Origin: an uncultured Fibrobacter sp.
GTDB taxonomy: Bacteria > Fibrobacterota > Fibrobacteria > Fibrobacterales > Fibrobacteraceae
Direction: 5' to 3'
NCBI RefSeq assembly: GCF_947305105.1
Contig: NZ_CAMZCS010000004.1
Location: 121,265 to 185,264, forward strand
DNA: 64,000 nucleotides
The notes under the pieces are model-generated. The model was not told the origin of the DNA. It worked only from the letters and a program-made list of their open reading frames with translations, and made no database searches. The first letter of the stretch is position 1; the number at the start of each line of letters is the position of its first letter. The translations under genes and the position numbers were made by a program. Shown here one piece after another: positions 1 through 7,861 of this stretch.

Positions 1-588
1 GAAGGCCAACTTGACCTTACCCGACGGAATAAGCATCGAGAACGAGTCACCGGCAAAGACACTGCGACTGATTAGCGTGCCCGGCACAAACGCCAAGAAA
101 TGGGACCCGACAGCCACCTCAGGTTCGGACAATTCCTGATAGAGCAGCTTGCTATTGACAATGGAGGCCTTGGTCAACTTTATAGGTTCAAGAGTCGAAT
201 CTTTTACGACAACCTTCGACTGGAAATAAATCTCGTTCGAAACAGTATCGATAATGGCAATCTGGAAGGAGTCCGCCAGCACAGAATCAACAACGGAGAA
301 CGCTCCAGCGCTGTCCGTTTGGAGTTCCACATAAGTAGGCACGGCAATTCCGGCAGATTCCTTGGACACACGAGCCATGCGCACAGTCACGTTGACGGCA
401 GCCTTGCCGTCGGTGCGGGTCACGGAGCCGACAATAGGTGCCGCAGAAGCAATCGTATTCTCGGTATCAGTCGCAGTACCGCTGATACGCACACCGCCGT
501 TGTCATCATCGGGCGTCGAGCAACCCACAACAGCCGTCAAGGAGACGACCGAAGCAAGAACAGACAGGAACAAGAACGAACTTCTCAT
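1..588 (-). CDS. Exported lipoprotein, carboxypeptidase-regulatory-like (partial)
   Basis: The gene runs leftward off the window edge, so only the N-terminal 196 residues are visible. It starts with a basic n-region, a hydrophobic stretch and a lipobox-type cysteine (VVGC, about residue 23), followed by an acidic linker, so it should be a lipoprotein. The next part (APIVGSVTRTDG, then a DSAGAF segment) resembles the beta-sandwich of carboxypeptidase-regulatory-like domains. Its ATG overlaps the stop of the upstream TIGR02147 gene as ATGA, so translation is probably coupled. A GGAGG Shine-Dalgarno lies just upstream. The ligand or role is unknown; the pairing with a TIGR02147 gene recurs twice more in this window. 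Confidence 0.8.
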   Translation of the reverse strand, partial: MRSSFLFLSVLASVVSLTAVVGCSTPDDDNGGVRISGTATDTENTIASAAPIVGSVTRTDGKAAVNVTVRMARVSKESAGIAVPTYVELQTDSAGAFSVVDSVLADSFQIAIIDTVSNEIYFQSKVVVKDSTLEPIKLTKASIVNSKLLYQELSEPEVAVGSHFLAFVPGTLISRSVFAGDSFSMLIPSGKVKLAF

Positions 589-1412
589 TTTGCCTCCTTT
601 TCTTTGCTCAACGGGAAAAATTGGACGTTCAGTTCGCAAATCATGGATTCGCCTTCGTCAGAGCGGACGATGTCCAGGATTTCCTTGCGGAACAAGTCAA
701 TCTTGTTGATGATGCGCTCCAGCCCCTTGGCCGACACGCTCATCGTCGTGCAGGACACGTTACGCCTTTCCACACTGTAGTGGTCGATGGCTTCCTTGCC
801 CAAATCTATCATTTGTTTTTGGAACTGGTGGACAAAGAGCGGAGCAATTTCCCTTCCGCTGGATATAGTTTTGTTCACAGAGCGGTAAAAACCGTCCACA
901 AGTTCAATCAGTCCCAAGTCCAGAAGCAACCGGATAGCCTGTTTTGCCTGCGGCACCGAAATGCGGGGATTGAGGAACAAAGCCAGTTCAGGAATATTCT
1001 TCTCGTTAATATCCAAAACAGCAAGCGACTCGCGCACGGCGACATAGTACCACTTGCTATAATACTCCTGCTGGTTGCGAGTCAACGTCTTCGTGGCTCG
1101 CGGAAGAAGCGCCGACATCTGATCAAAGATCTGTTGCTTGGATGCTGGAGTTTCGGCGTGAGTGAAATCCACCATCAGCTGGAAGTAACGGCCTTCGCGT
1201 TCGTTCAAGCCCAATGCGGCAATGAACTTGGTAACCATGGTCGGAGTAAGCGACTTACGCCCCTTAATCAAATCCAGATAAAAACCGGACGAACTATAAC
1301 CGACCTTCTTGGCGAAGGACCGATAAGAGAAGTAACGCTGGACAGACTTCTGGTATTCGTAGTAGTCCTGAAGGTACTTCCTATAATTATAGTAGGCGTA
1401 GACGTTCATCAT
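585..1412 (-). CDS. TIGR02147/DUF4423 family regulator-like protein (copy A)
   Basis: This belongs to the Fibrobacter-expanded TIGR02147 family (DUF4423), of unknown function. The N-terminus has the family opening (YYNYRKYLQDYY) and then a helix-turn-helix-like segment (SYRSFAKKVGYSSSGFYLDL), with a K-G-R/K-S-L turn after it, so I infer DNA binding. The rest is the helical DUF4423 domain ending in a conserved LNVQFFPL tail. I start it at the Met pair at 1412/1409 rather than the longer frame, because the paralogues begin here and the extra residues upstream are AT-rich non-coding sequence. It is coupled by ATGA overlap to the downstream lipoprotein. The region upstream carries repeated GAACAC words. 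Confidence 0.85.
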   Translation of the reverse strand: MMNVYAYYNYRKYLQDYYEYQKSVQRYFSYRSFAKKVGYSSSGFYLDLIKGRKSLTPTMVTKFIAALGLNEREGRYFQLMVDFTHAETPASKQQIFDQMSALLPRATKTLTRNQQEYYSKWYYVAVRESLAVLDINEKNIPELALFLNPRISVPQAKQAIRLLLDLGLIELVDGFYRSVNKTISSGREIAPLFVHQFQKQMIDLGKEAIDHYSVERRNVSCTTMSVSAKGLERIINKIDLFRKEILDIVRSDEGESMICELNVQFFPLSKEKEAK

Positions 1413-1442
1413 TATAAATCTAAATTTTTTTCTTGTTTCTGG

Positions 1443-1653
1443 GAACACCCTTTTTAAAAAAAAATTATCAAATTTTTCGCGAAACCGCTCAGACATTGTG
1501 CTAGAGAACACTTTGGGAACACTTTTTCACAAAAAGTGTGTTCACTTTCAAATTTTTTAGCTATATTTAGAGAACACCCAATCCCATCCCTCGGACTTCC
1601 GCTTAACTCCAAGCGGAAGTCCTTTTGTTTTTAACGTTCACTAAAGAGAACAC
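1443..1653. promoter_or_regulatory. Cluster of six GAACAC boxes
   Basis: GAACAC occurs at 1443-1448, 1506-1511, 1517-1522, 1572-1577 and 1648-1653, and in reverse (GTGTTC) at 1538-1543. The 1517 and 1538 copies form a near-perfect palindrome with TTTTT/AAAAA inner arms. The cluster fills the gap between the divergent TIGR02147 gene and the hydrolase-fold gene. I infer an operator array, most likely bound by the TIGR02147 protein itself; this is not demonstrated. Confidence 0.55.
1593..1632 (+). terminator. Rho-independent terminator in the intergenic region
   Basis: A perfect 12-bp stem (GGACTTCCGCTT and its complement) with a 6-nt loop is followed by TTTTGTTTTT. No gene on the plus strand ends just upstream, so it would terminate either a short leader RNA starting near a TATATT at about 1563 or read-through transcription. 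Confidence 0.8.
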
Positions 1654-1676
1654 TCACAGTTTTTTATATTTGGTAC

Positions 1677-2456
1677 ATGAATTTCAAGCAGGCTCTTTCC
1701 GGCACCGTTTCTCGCATTCTCCGATTCATAGGAATAATCGCAGTCCTATACGTAAGCATGGTATTCTACCTCGCCCTCACCGAACGCAGGAACGCCTACC
1801 CGCGCGCCATAAGCCACAACGAGGCTAGAGCCGCCATACAAGAAACAGCGAAAGCCGCCGAATGCTCGCTAGAAGACGGCACAACGCTCAATGGCTGGAT
1901 TGTCGGGAACAACGAAGCACCGGCCCTTCTTTACTACCCTGGTGCCGACGAAGATGCGGCACAGTTCCTCGCCGAAATGGGAACGACAGACGAACTCAGA
2001 CTTATAGCTTTCAACTATCGCGGAAGCGCCGACAACAAGGGAACACCCTCCCAAGAAACATTCGAACCCGACGCAAAAGCCATCGCTGAATGCGCCTCAC
2101 AACTGGCGGGTGGTCACGTGCAATTCCTTGCAGGGCGCGGAACAGGCGCGATTCTTGCCGCAGAGCAACTTGGCAACAATCAATCACTTATTCTTATCGA
2201 CCCCGTAGAAAGCATCGCCGACGCTCTTGCCAGAAAATATCGTTTTCTCTATCCAAAATTTCTCGTACGTTCAACGCTTCGCATGCCTGAAAAAGAGCTG
2301 TCCAAAAGGCAAAATCAAGTATCCATTCTCTTTGACCGCAAAAGCGAGCGTGATGCCGCTCACATCGTTTTCGGAAAGATTCCAAATTCCAAAGCCACAG
2401 AAAGGCTCGGAGAAACCTTCAAAGACATCATTTTAAAAAACATACAAAAGAACTAA
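1677..2456 (+). CDS. Membrane-anchored alpha/beta-hydrolase fold protein lacking the nucleophile Ser
   Basis: This is a 259-residue protein with one N-terminal membrane helix (about 15-34) and an alpha/beta-hydrolase-like remainder: LLYYPGADED (first strand and oxyanion region), then AFNYRGSADNKGTPS as in BEM46/YfhR-type hydrolases, then the nucleophile elbow LAGRGTGAIL. Families of this type have G-x-S-x-G at the elbow; here it reads G-R-G-T-G, so the serine (position 155) is glycine. Unless another residue replaces it, the protein is probably non-catalytic. The gene is divergent from TIGR02147 copy A and shares its GAACAC-rich upstream region. The start is the only Met before the membrane helix. 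Confidence 0.65.
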   Translation: MNFKQALSGTVSRILRFIGIIAVLYVSMVFYLALTERRNAYPRAISHNEARAAIQETAKAAECSLEDGTTLNGWIVGNNEAPALLYYPGADEDAAQFLAEMGTTDELRLIAFNYRGSADNKGTPSQETFEPDAKAIAECASQLAGGHVQFLAGRGTGAILAAEQLGNNQSLILIDPVESIADALARKYRFLYPKFLVRSTLRMPEKELSKRQNQVSILFDRKSERDAAHIVFGKIPNSKATERLGETFKDIILKNIQKN

Positions 2457-2649
2457 TTCATCCGTAAATCCTTATTTTATAAGGGTTTCTGCGCATCGAC
2501 CGCTCTCGTGACACGTAACGACATTTTTACATAAGTGTGACGAATATCAAAAAAAAGCCATTTTATTGCTTTTTTCTTACCATGGTTGCAACAAGCGAAA
2601 AAAATTATTAATTTATTGCCAAAACAACAAACAAACAAAGAGGTGTATA

Positions 2650-3369
2650 ATGGAAAACATTGTTGTAAAAATGGACATCCGTGGTTTCATCCGTTTCTCG
2701 GAAGATGTAGCCAAGGCCATCAAGCTCGACAAGATTGCGGAGAAGGCTCCCAACAAAGAAGCCTACGCCGACATCGAAGTGGATCCGGTTGGCAAGCGCA
2801 TTTCCATCTTCCCGACGGCCAAACTCAAAACCACTTCCTTCCGTTTCACTCCGAACAATAAGGGTTACCTGCTCTACTTCAAGGGCGCCCTGAATGCCAT
2901 CGGTGAAGAAATCGCGACGGGAGCTTACTACCTGACTCAGGAAAACGGTAAGTTCATTTTCACTGGCAAGAAGCCTTCCAAGAAAAAAGGTCCGTGGCAG
3001 GTTCTCGCTTGCCGTAACTCCGTCGGTCTCCCGATGCTCTCCATCGACTCCCGCGGAACCATCATCTTCGACAAGCGCACCAGCGGCGACAAGACCGGCG
3101 TGAACACGGCTGTCAACAAGACCATGGTTGCCGAATACGACACTGCGAAGAAGACCTTCAAGCTGACCTTCAGCAAGGACAAGGGCTTCATCAACGTTCG
3201 TACTATCGCGAGCCATGCCAACGCCTCCTTCATGGGCACGCTCTCTTCTCACGGCATCGCCCTGCCCAAGAAGAGCTTCCGTACCACCTGTAACATTAAC
3301 GGCAAGGTAATCACGTTCAGCATTGCCTCCCTCGTTGCCGAACAGAAGGCCGCCGCTAAAGCAAAATAA
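2650..3369 (+). CDS. Conserved hypothetical protein with internal duplication
   Basis: I do not recognise this 239-residue basic protein, and it has no signal peptide. The start is set by a good ribosome site (AGAGG, 7 nt before the ATG). The two halves look duplicated: residues 8-56 contain DIRGFIRF followed by a short beta segment DPVGKRISIF, and residues 132-176 contain DSRGTIIF followed by DTAKKTFKLTF. The C-terminus is Ala/Lys-rich. A small membrane-protein gene follows 8 bp later, so the two are probably one transcript. Confidence 0.7.
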   Translation: MENIVVKMDIRGFIRFSEDVAKAIKLDKIAEKAPNKEAYADIEVDPVGKRISIFPTAKLKTTSFRFTPNNKGYLLYFKGALNAIGEEIATGAYYLTQENGKFIFTGKKPSKKKGPWQVLACRNSVGLPMLSIDSRGTIIFDKRTSGDKTGVNTAVNKTMVAEYDTAKKTFKLTFSKDKGFINVRTIASHANASFMGTLSSHGIALPKKSFRTTCNINGKVITFSIASLVAEQKAAAKAK

Positions 3370-3377
3370 GGTAAAGA

Positions 3378-3812
3378 ATGTTTGAAGTTCTCAGCGTTTT
3401 TTACCCGACCCACTATAATTTTGCTGCACTCAGCATTCTCTTGACCATTACGATCATTTGGTTGCTGACAAAGAAAAATTACAAGTGGACCATTATCTTT
3501 CTCGTCATCCTCGTGGCGTTCAATATCGCCATATACAAAAGGACCGAGGGAAAGACATGGACTATCAGCTTTGACGACGAAACATCAAAAAGTTCCGAAA
3601 TTCAGGAAGGCGCAAAAACCTACACCTTCTCTGCACACAAGAACTGGACGGTTACCGACGAAAAAGGGAAGACCTATCACTGGTGCTGGGTTGAAGACTG
3701 GTGGGCTGAGTTCTCAAGCATGGATCTCGTAGCCACAATATGGGGCGAAAACAAAAGCAAGAAGATGATGAAAGCTTCTGAGCAGCGTTTTAACGAGAAT
3801 CCACAAGACTAA
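3378..3812 (+). CDS. Small membrane protein of unknown function
   Basis: A 144-residue protein with two predicted membrane helices near the N-terminus (about 15-31 and 37-52), then a soluble C-terminal domain rich in aromatic residues (THWCWVEDWW-like stretch near residue 103). It begins 8 bp after the previous gene with a weak GGTAAAG ribosome site. I see no recognisable domain. It ends 4 bp from the convergent lpxH-like gene. Confidence 0.6.
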   Translation: MFEVLSVFYPTHYNFAALSILLTITIIWLLTKKNYKWTIIFLVILVAFNIAIYKRTEGKTWTISFDDETSKSSEIQEGAKTYTFSAHKNWTVTDEKGKTYHWCWVEDWWAEFSSMDLVATIWGENKSKKMMKASEQRFNENPQD

Positions 3813-3816
3813 GCCA

Positions 3817-4539
3817 CTAGTCAATATTCTTCAATAAAAGTTCACCGGTCTCCAACTGGAGTACGGTGAATTTTTTTATCCACTCTCCCGGAGAGGCGAC
3901 CACCCCGTTTTCCACATTCCAGACGCCGGCCAGATGGTGATGTCCATGAACGCAGATGTCGCAAGCTTTTTCGCGAAGGACACTGTTCCCCCATTCCAAA
4001 TACTCGTCAAGGGGAATGACCTTGTTTTCGCCCGCCTTGCGACTGCTGCGGCCGACAAACCGGGCAAGAGCCATTCCCCAGTCCGGGTGAAACATTCCAA
4101 AAAGCCAGCGATTCAAAGAACAATCCAAAATTTTACGATAGAGCCTGTACTTCCAATCCGACTTGATTACACCATCGCCATGGGCGACATATATCCGCTT
4201 TCCCTGGATTTCCAAGATGGCATTGTCATGGACATGCGCACCTACCGATTTTTCAAAGAAGTCCCCTAGTGCGAAGTCATGGTTGCCGCGGAACAAATGG
4301 ACCGACACTCCAGACTCCACAAGGTCTGCCAGCGCCCGGATTAAAGGCAAGTGATTTTTAGAGACATAGTCGCGGTACTCGAACCAGAATTCAAACAAAT
4401 CGCCCACAATGACAACATGACTCGCGCACCCTTTCCAAGAGCGCAACAGTTCGACAAGCTTTTTTTCTCTGTCGGGCAAACATCCCGGGGGATCAATACC
4501 CAGGTGAGCATCCGAAATGAAATACGCAACTTTATCCAT
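3817..4539 (-). CDS. lpxH: UDP-2,3-diacylglucosamine diphosphatase (LpxH-like metallophosphoesterase)
   Basis: A calcineurin-like metallophosphoesterase of 240 residues with the ordered metal motifs SDAHLG, GDLFEFWFE, RGNHDF, AHGD and HGHHH. GDLFE followed by tryptophan is typical of LpxH, which hydrolyses UDP-2,3-diacylglucosamine to lipid X in lipid A synthesis on the inner face of the cytoplasmic membrane. The third block is GNHD rather than the GNRD of E. coli LpxH, so a related UDP-sugar or other phosphoesterase is possible. I start at the ATG at 4539, not the upstream TTG. The envelope genes just to the right (lipoprotein, lnt) fit a cell-envelope role. Confidence 0.8.
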   Translation of the reverse strand: MDKVAYFISDAHLGIDPPGCLPDREKKLVELLRSWKGCASHVVIVGDLFEFWFEYRDYVSKNHLPLIRALADLVESGVSVHLFRGNHDFALGDFFEKSVGAHVHDNAILEIQGKRIYVAHGDGVIKSDWKYRLYRKILDCSLNRWLFGMFHPDWGMALARFVGRSSRKAGENKVIPLDEYLEWGNSVLREKACDICVHGHHHLAGVWNVENGVVASPGEWIKKFTVLQLETGELLLKNID

Positions 4540-4606
4540 CAAGCACAATGTAACAAGATATAAGGGCGATGTCCGTTCGGCAAAATAAAATACTACCTTT
4601 TAACGC

Positions 4607-5209
4607 ATGATTTTAACGGAGACCACACAGGGCATTTCTAGAAAACTCGTTGCGATTACGGCAATGGCGTTTTGCATGTTTGCCCTGAGCGCATGCTCTG
4701 TAAACCTGGCCCAAGCCGACCGAACCGCCATCAGCAGCGAAAGACAAGAACATCCGTTCTACAGGGAAATCAATTTACACCGCAACGGAAATGTTCAGCC
4801 CCTATCCGAAGATTTGAAAAAAGCGTATTCGTCGGCCATCAGCGAACAGGCATTTCCTTCGGACAAGTGCTACGGCAATGCAGACATCCACGTATCGGTA
4901 GCCCCCTCCAGCAAGGCCGAAGGCAGCGCTTGGTATGTTGGAGCAGCATTCATCCCCCTTTGGCCCGCGCTCCCCGTAAACGAAGACTGGACATTCACTT
5001 TCTCCACGAAATTCTACTGCGAAGGGGCCCTTGTCCAAAGTATCGAATACATCGAGAGCGAACACGTCGAAGCCTTCTGGTACGGAATCCTGCGCAGCGA
5101 TCTTGTCAACGAGGCCGCAACGGAAATGCACCGCAAACTCATCGAGCGGCTGGCATTCGAATTCCAGGAGCAACGGCAAACCGACCTCAATAGCGCAAGC
5201 GACTATTAG
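4607..5209 (+). CDS. Hypothetical lipoprotein
   Basis: A 200-residue protein with a lipoprotein signal peptide ending LSAC at about residue 30. The mature part has two further cysteines (in SDKCYGNAD and FYCEGA), which could form a disulphide, and a hydrophobic patch around AFIPLWPALPV. I recognise no domain. rsmI starts 16 bp downstream, followed by lnt, which encodes the enzyme that N-acylates lipoproteins, so the order is lipoprotein, rsmI, lnt on one probable transcript. Confidence 0.7.
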   Translation: MILTETTQGISRKLVAITAMAFCMFALSACSVNLAQADRTAISSERQEHPFYREINLHRNGNVQPLSEDLKKAYSSAISEQAFPSDKCYGNADIHVSVAPSSKAEGSAWYVGAAFIPLWPALPVNEDWTFTFSTKFYCEGALVQSIEYIESEHVEAFWYGILRSDLVNEAATEMHRKLIERLAFEFQEQRQTDLNSASDY

Positions 5210-5225
5210 TTACTATCTTTTAACT

Positions 5226-5912
5226 ATGCCGCACACCCTATACATCGTAGCGACCCCAATCGGGAACATGGAAGATATTACCTACCGAGCGGTTCGCATC
5301 CTGAAAGAAGTCCCCCTGGTACTGGCAGAAGACACGCGCCATTCGCGCATACTCTTCGACACATACGGGATCACGACTCCCATGGAACCCTACCACGACT
5401 TCAACAAGGAAAAAGTCACTCCGAAATACGTGGAGTACCTGCAAAACGAGGGCGACATCGCTCTCGTGAGCGATGCCGGCACGCCGGGGATTGCCGACCC
5501 CGCATTCAACCTGGTCCGCGAATGCGTCCGCAACGGCATCGACGTAAGGGCAATCCCCGGCTGCTGCGCCATGGTCGCCGCCCTCGTCTCTAGCGGCATG
5601 CCCACAGACCACTTTACCTTCCAGTACTTCTCTCCGAAAAAAAGTGCCCAGCGCATACACCTCCTGGAAAAACTCAAGGATGAAGAAGCCACGCAAATCT
5701 TTTACGCAAGCCCGCATAACATCGACAAGTTCGTAGAAGAAATCGGCCAAGTCTACGGCAACATCAAGATAGCCCTGATGCGCGAACTGACAAAAAAATT
5801 CGAAGAACACCTCATCGGGACTCCGGAAGAAATCACTACTCACTTCAAGGCGCGCCCGCCCAAAGGCGAGTTCGTCCTGATATTCAACCCCCAAGATAAA
5901 TCAGGCCTCTGA
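5226..5912 (+). CDS. rsmI: 16S rRNA (cytidine(1402)-2'-O)-methyltransferase
   Basis: This tetrapyrrole-methylase-fold enzyme methylates the 2'-OH of C1402 in the 16S rRNA decoding centre using SAM. The family signatures are clear: LYIVATPIGNMEDITYRA at the N-terminus, AEDTRHSR, the SDAGTPGIADP loop, and GCCAMVAAL where most members have GPSA. The protein has 228 residues; many RsmI are 270-290 because of a C-terminal extension that is absent here. The ATG at 5226 places the conserved YIVATPIGN at residue 5. The longer frame upstream lies in the preceding lipoprotein gene and is not coding. Confidence 0.93.
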   Translation: MPHTLYIVATPIGNMEDITYRAVRILKEVPLVLAEDTRHSRILFDTYGITTPMEPYHDFNKEKVTPKYVEYLQNEGDIALVSDAGTPGIADPAFNLVRECVRNGIDVRAIPGCCAMVAALVSSGMPTDHFTFQYFSPKKSAQRIHLLEKLKDEEATQIFYASPHNIDKFVEEIGQVYGNIKIALMRELTKKFEEHLIGTPEEITTHFKARPPKGEFVLIFNPQDKSGL

Positions 5913-5929
5913 ACCCCTAGCTTAGCAAC

Positions 5930-7861
5930 ATGCCGAAAATCATAGAAGCGCTCAAGCCCATACCAAAGCTTTACTGGATTTACGCAGTCGCTGTTCTAAT
6001 TGCAGAAGCGGCAATCTTCACCACCCGCCCCGACGAACCGGGCCTGTACACGCAGAACCTCCAGTTTGCGCCCGTCGCCATCGCCGCCGTATTCTTCATT
6101 CTGCGCCCCATACGCAAGAACTTCAGGCTCTCGTTCTACACCTACACAGCCATAGCGTTTCTCTTTTTGGCCTTGGACTACCTGAGCGCAAGCCACGCCG
6201 GATTGATCCAGATTTCCGTGACGTTCCTCCCGGCATTCCTGTTCTGGATGATTCTGTTCATTCGTTGGAACTACCGCAAGATTAAAGAAAAGGAATCCCG
6301 GCAGGCACTCGCACTTTCCCTTATCGCATGGGGTTTCTATGCGCTCGCCTTCCCGCCGTTGCCGCTCGGGCCCGCAGCGCCCATCTTGCTCGTCCCGTGG
6401 TTTATCGTCCTCAACCGCTACAAGCGCGGCACAATCATGTTTGCGACATTCTGGTCGGGGATGTTGTTCAACACCATCAATTACTACTGGATATATAACG
6501 TCATGCACGTCGAGACTGCGCCCTCCGGGCTCATCCTCTTCGGGCTCGTGCTGCTCATTGCGTTCTTCAGCGTGCATAACGTCCTTGCTGCATTCGTGTA
6601 CACCTTGGCGAGGTCCATAAAAATCAAGGGAAAGCCGTGGCTACTCGTTCTGTTCCCGCTGTTCTACGCCGGCCTCGAAATGACGCGCACCCGCGGGGAC
6701 TTCAGTTTCCCGTGGAGCCACCTCGGTTACGCCTTCGGCAACCAGCTGGAACTCCTGCAAGCGCTTTCCTTCATAGGCATTTTCGGATACACGACGATGA
6801 TCATCGCATCGAATATGATTGTCGAAAAGGGAATCCGCCGCAAAGGCATCAAGAAAAAATGGCCGGTCCTCATTCCCGCATTCATTTTGGCAGGCCTTGC
6901 CATCCAAGGGTCTATCGTTCTTTCGCGGGCCGACGCACAACCATTCTATATTAAAGATGGCGACAAGGCACCGAATATCGCACTTATCCAACCGAGCATT
7001 GCACAAGGAGCCAAGTGGAGCCGGGCTCGATTCGATTCCATTGTCGACAAGACGCTCGGGATGGCCTACGACAGCGTCCCCGATAGCACAGACATCATCC
7101 TCATGGCAGAAACAGCCATTCCAGACCACCTCCGCCGTCAACCGCTAGTCATAAGACGTCTGCAAAAACTGGCAAACGACAAAGATGCCTATGTCTTGAC
7201 CGGAGCACTGGACCACATGAGAATCAAGGACTCAGACGGTCCCCGCCGGTACGAAATCTACAATTCGTCGTTCATGTTCTCTCCAGGAGGGGGCAACGGG
7301 TGGCAACGCTACATCAAAAAACACCTGGTACCCTTCAGCGAAAGGATTCCCTTCGACGACATCTTCCCCATCCTGAACTATGTCGACTTTGGCGAAGGGG
7401 ATTTCGTCCCCGGCACCGAAACTCCCGTCTACGACCTCTACCACTGGACTCCATACATCTGCTACGACGCCATATTCGGCGACCTCGTACGCGAAGCCGC
7501 CCGCGAAGGCTCTCGGCTCATGGTAAACATCACTAACGATGGTTGGTTCGGCAGGAGCACTGCCCCAGGGAACCACCTCAACCTAGTCCGCTACCGCGCC
7601 ATCGAGACCGGCATGCCAGTCGCGCGCATCGCCAACAGCGGCATCAGCGCATTCATAGACCAATACGGCCACTACAGCCATAACACGAATTTGTTCGAGA
7701 CCACTGTAGTCCAGCGCAAGATGCAGCTAAAGACAAGGCACACGCTTTACGAACGTATCGGCGACACGGTCGAAACGGCCCTGCTGTGGTTCTTCTTAAT
7801 TTATTTGGTGACCTGTTCTGCCGGTTGCATACTGCAAAGGAAAAAGCTACAGCAGCAGTAA
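5930..7861 (+). CDS. lnt: Apolipoprotein N-acyltransferase with extended membrane N-terminus
   Basis: Lnt transfers an acyl chain to the N-terminal cysteine of lipoproteins at the periplasmic face of the inner membrane. The nitrilase-type triad is present: E in MAETAIP, K in YIKKHLVPFSERIPF and C in ICYDAIFGD, plus the NITNDGWFG and ARIANSG blocks. At 643 residues it is longer than the usual 500-530; the extra part is an N-terminal stretch of about 130 residues with several membrane helices ahead of the normal Lnt membrane domain (which begins near LSLIAWGFYALAFPP). The final helix sits at about 617-634. It starts 17 bp after rsmI. It overlaps the convergent BioH-like gene by 15 bp at its 3' end. 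Confidence 0.92.
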   Translation: MPKIIEALKPIPKLYWIYAVAVLIAEAAIFTTRPDEPGLYTQNLQFAPVAIAAVFFILRPIRKNFRLSFYTYTAIAFLFLALDYLSASHAGLIQISVTFLPAFLFWMILFIRWNYRKIKEKESRQALALSLIAWGFYALAFPPLPLGPAAPILLVPWFIVLNRYKRGTIMFATFWSGMLFNTINYYWIYNVMHVETAPSGLILFGLVLLIAFFSVHNVLAAFVYTLARSIKIKGKPWLLVLFPLFYAGLEMTRTRGDFSFPWSHLGYAFGNQLELLQALSFIGIFGYTTMIIASNMIVEKGIRRKGIKKKWPVLIPAFILAGLAIQGSIVLSRADAQPFYIKDGDKAPNIALIQPSIAQGAKWSRARFDSIVDKTLGMAYDSVPDSTDIILMAETAIPDHLRRQPLVIRRLQKLANDKDAYVLTGALDHMRIKDSDGPRRYEIYNSSFMFSPGGGNGWQRYIKKHLVPFSERIPFDDIFPILNYVDFGEGDFVPGTETPVYDLYHWTPYICYDAIFGDLVREAAREGSRLMVNITNDGWFGRSTAPGNHLNLVRYRAIETGMPVARIANSGISAFIDQYGHYSHNTNLFETTVVQRKMQLKTRHTLYERIGDTVETALLWFFLIYLVTCSAGCILQRKKLQQQ

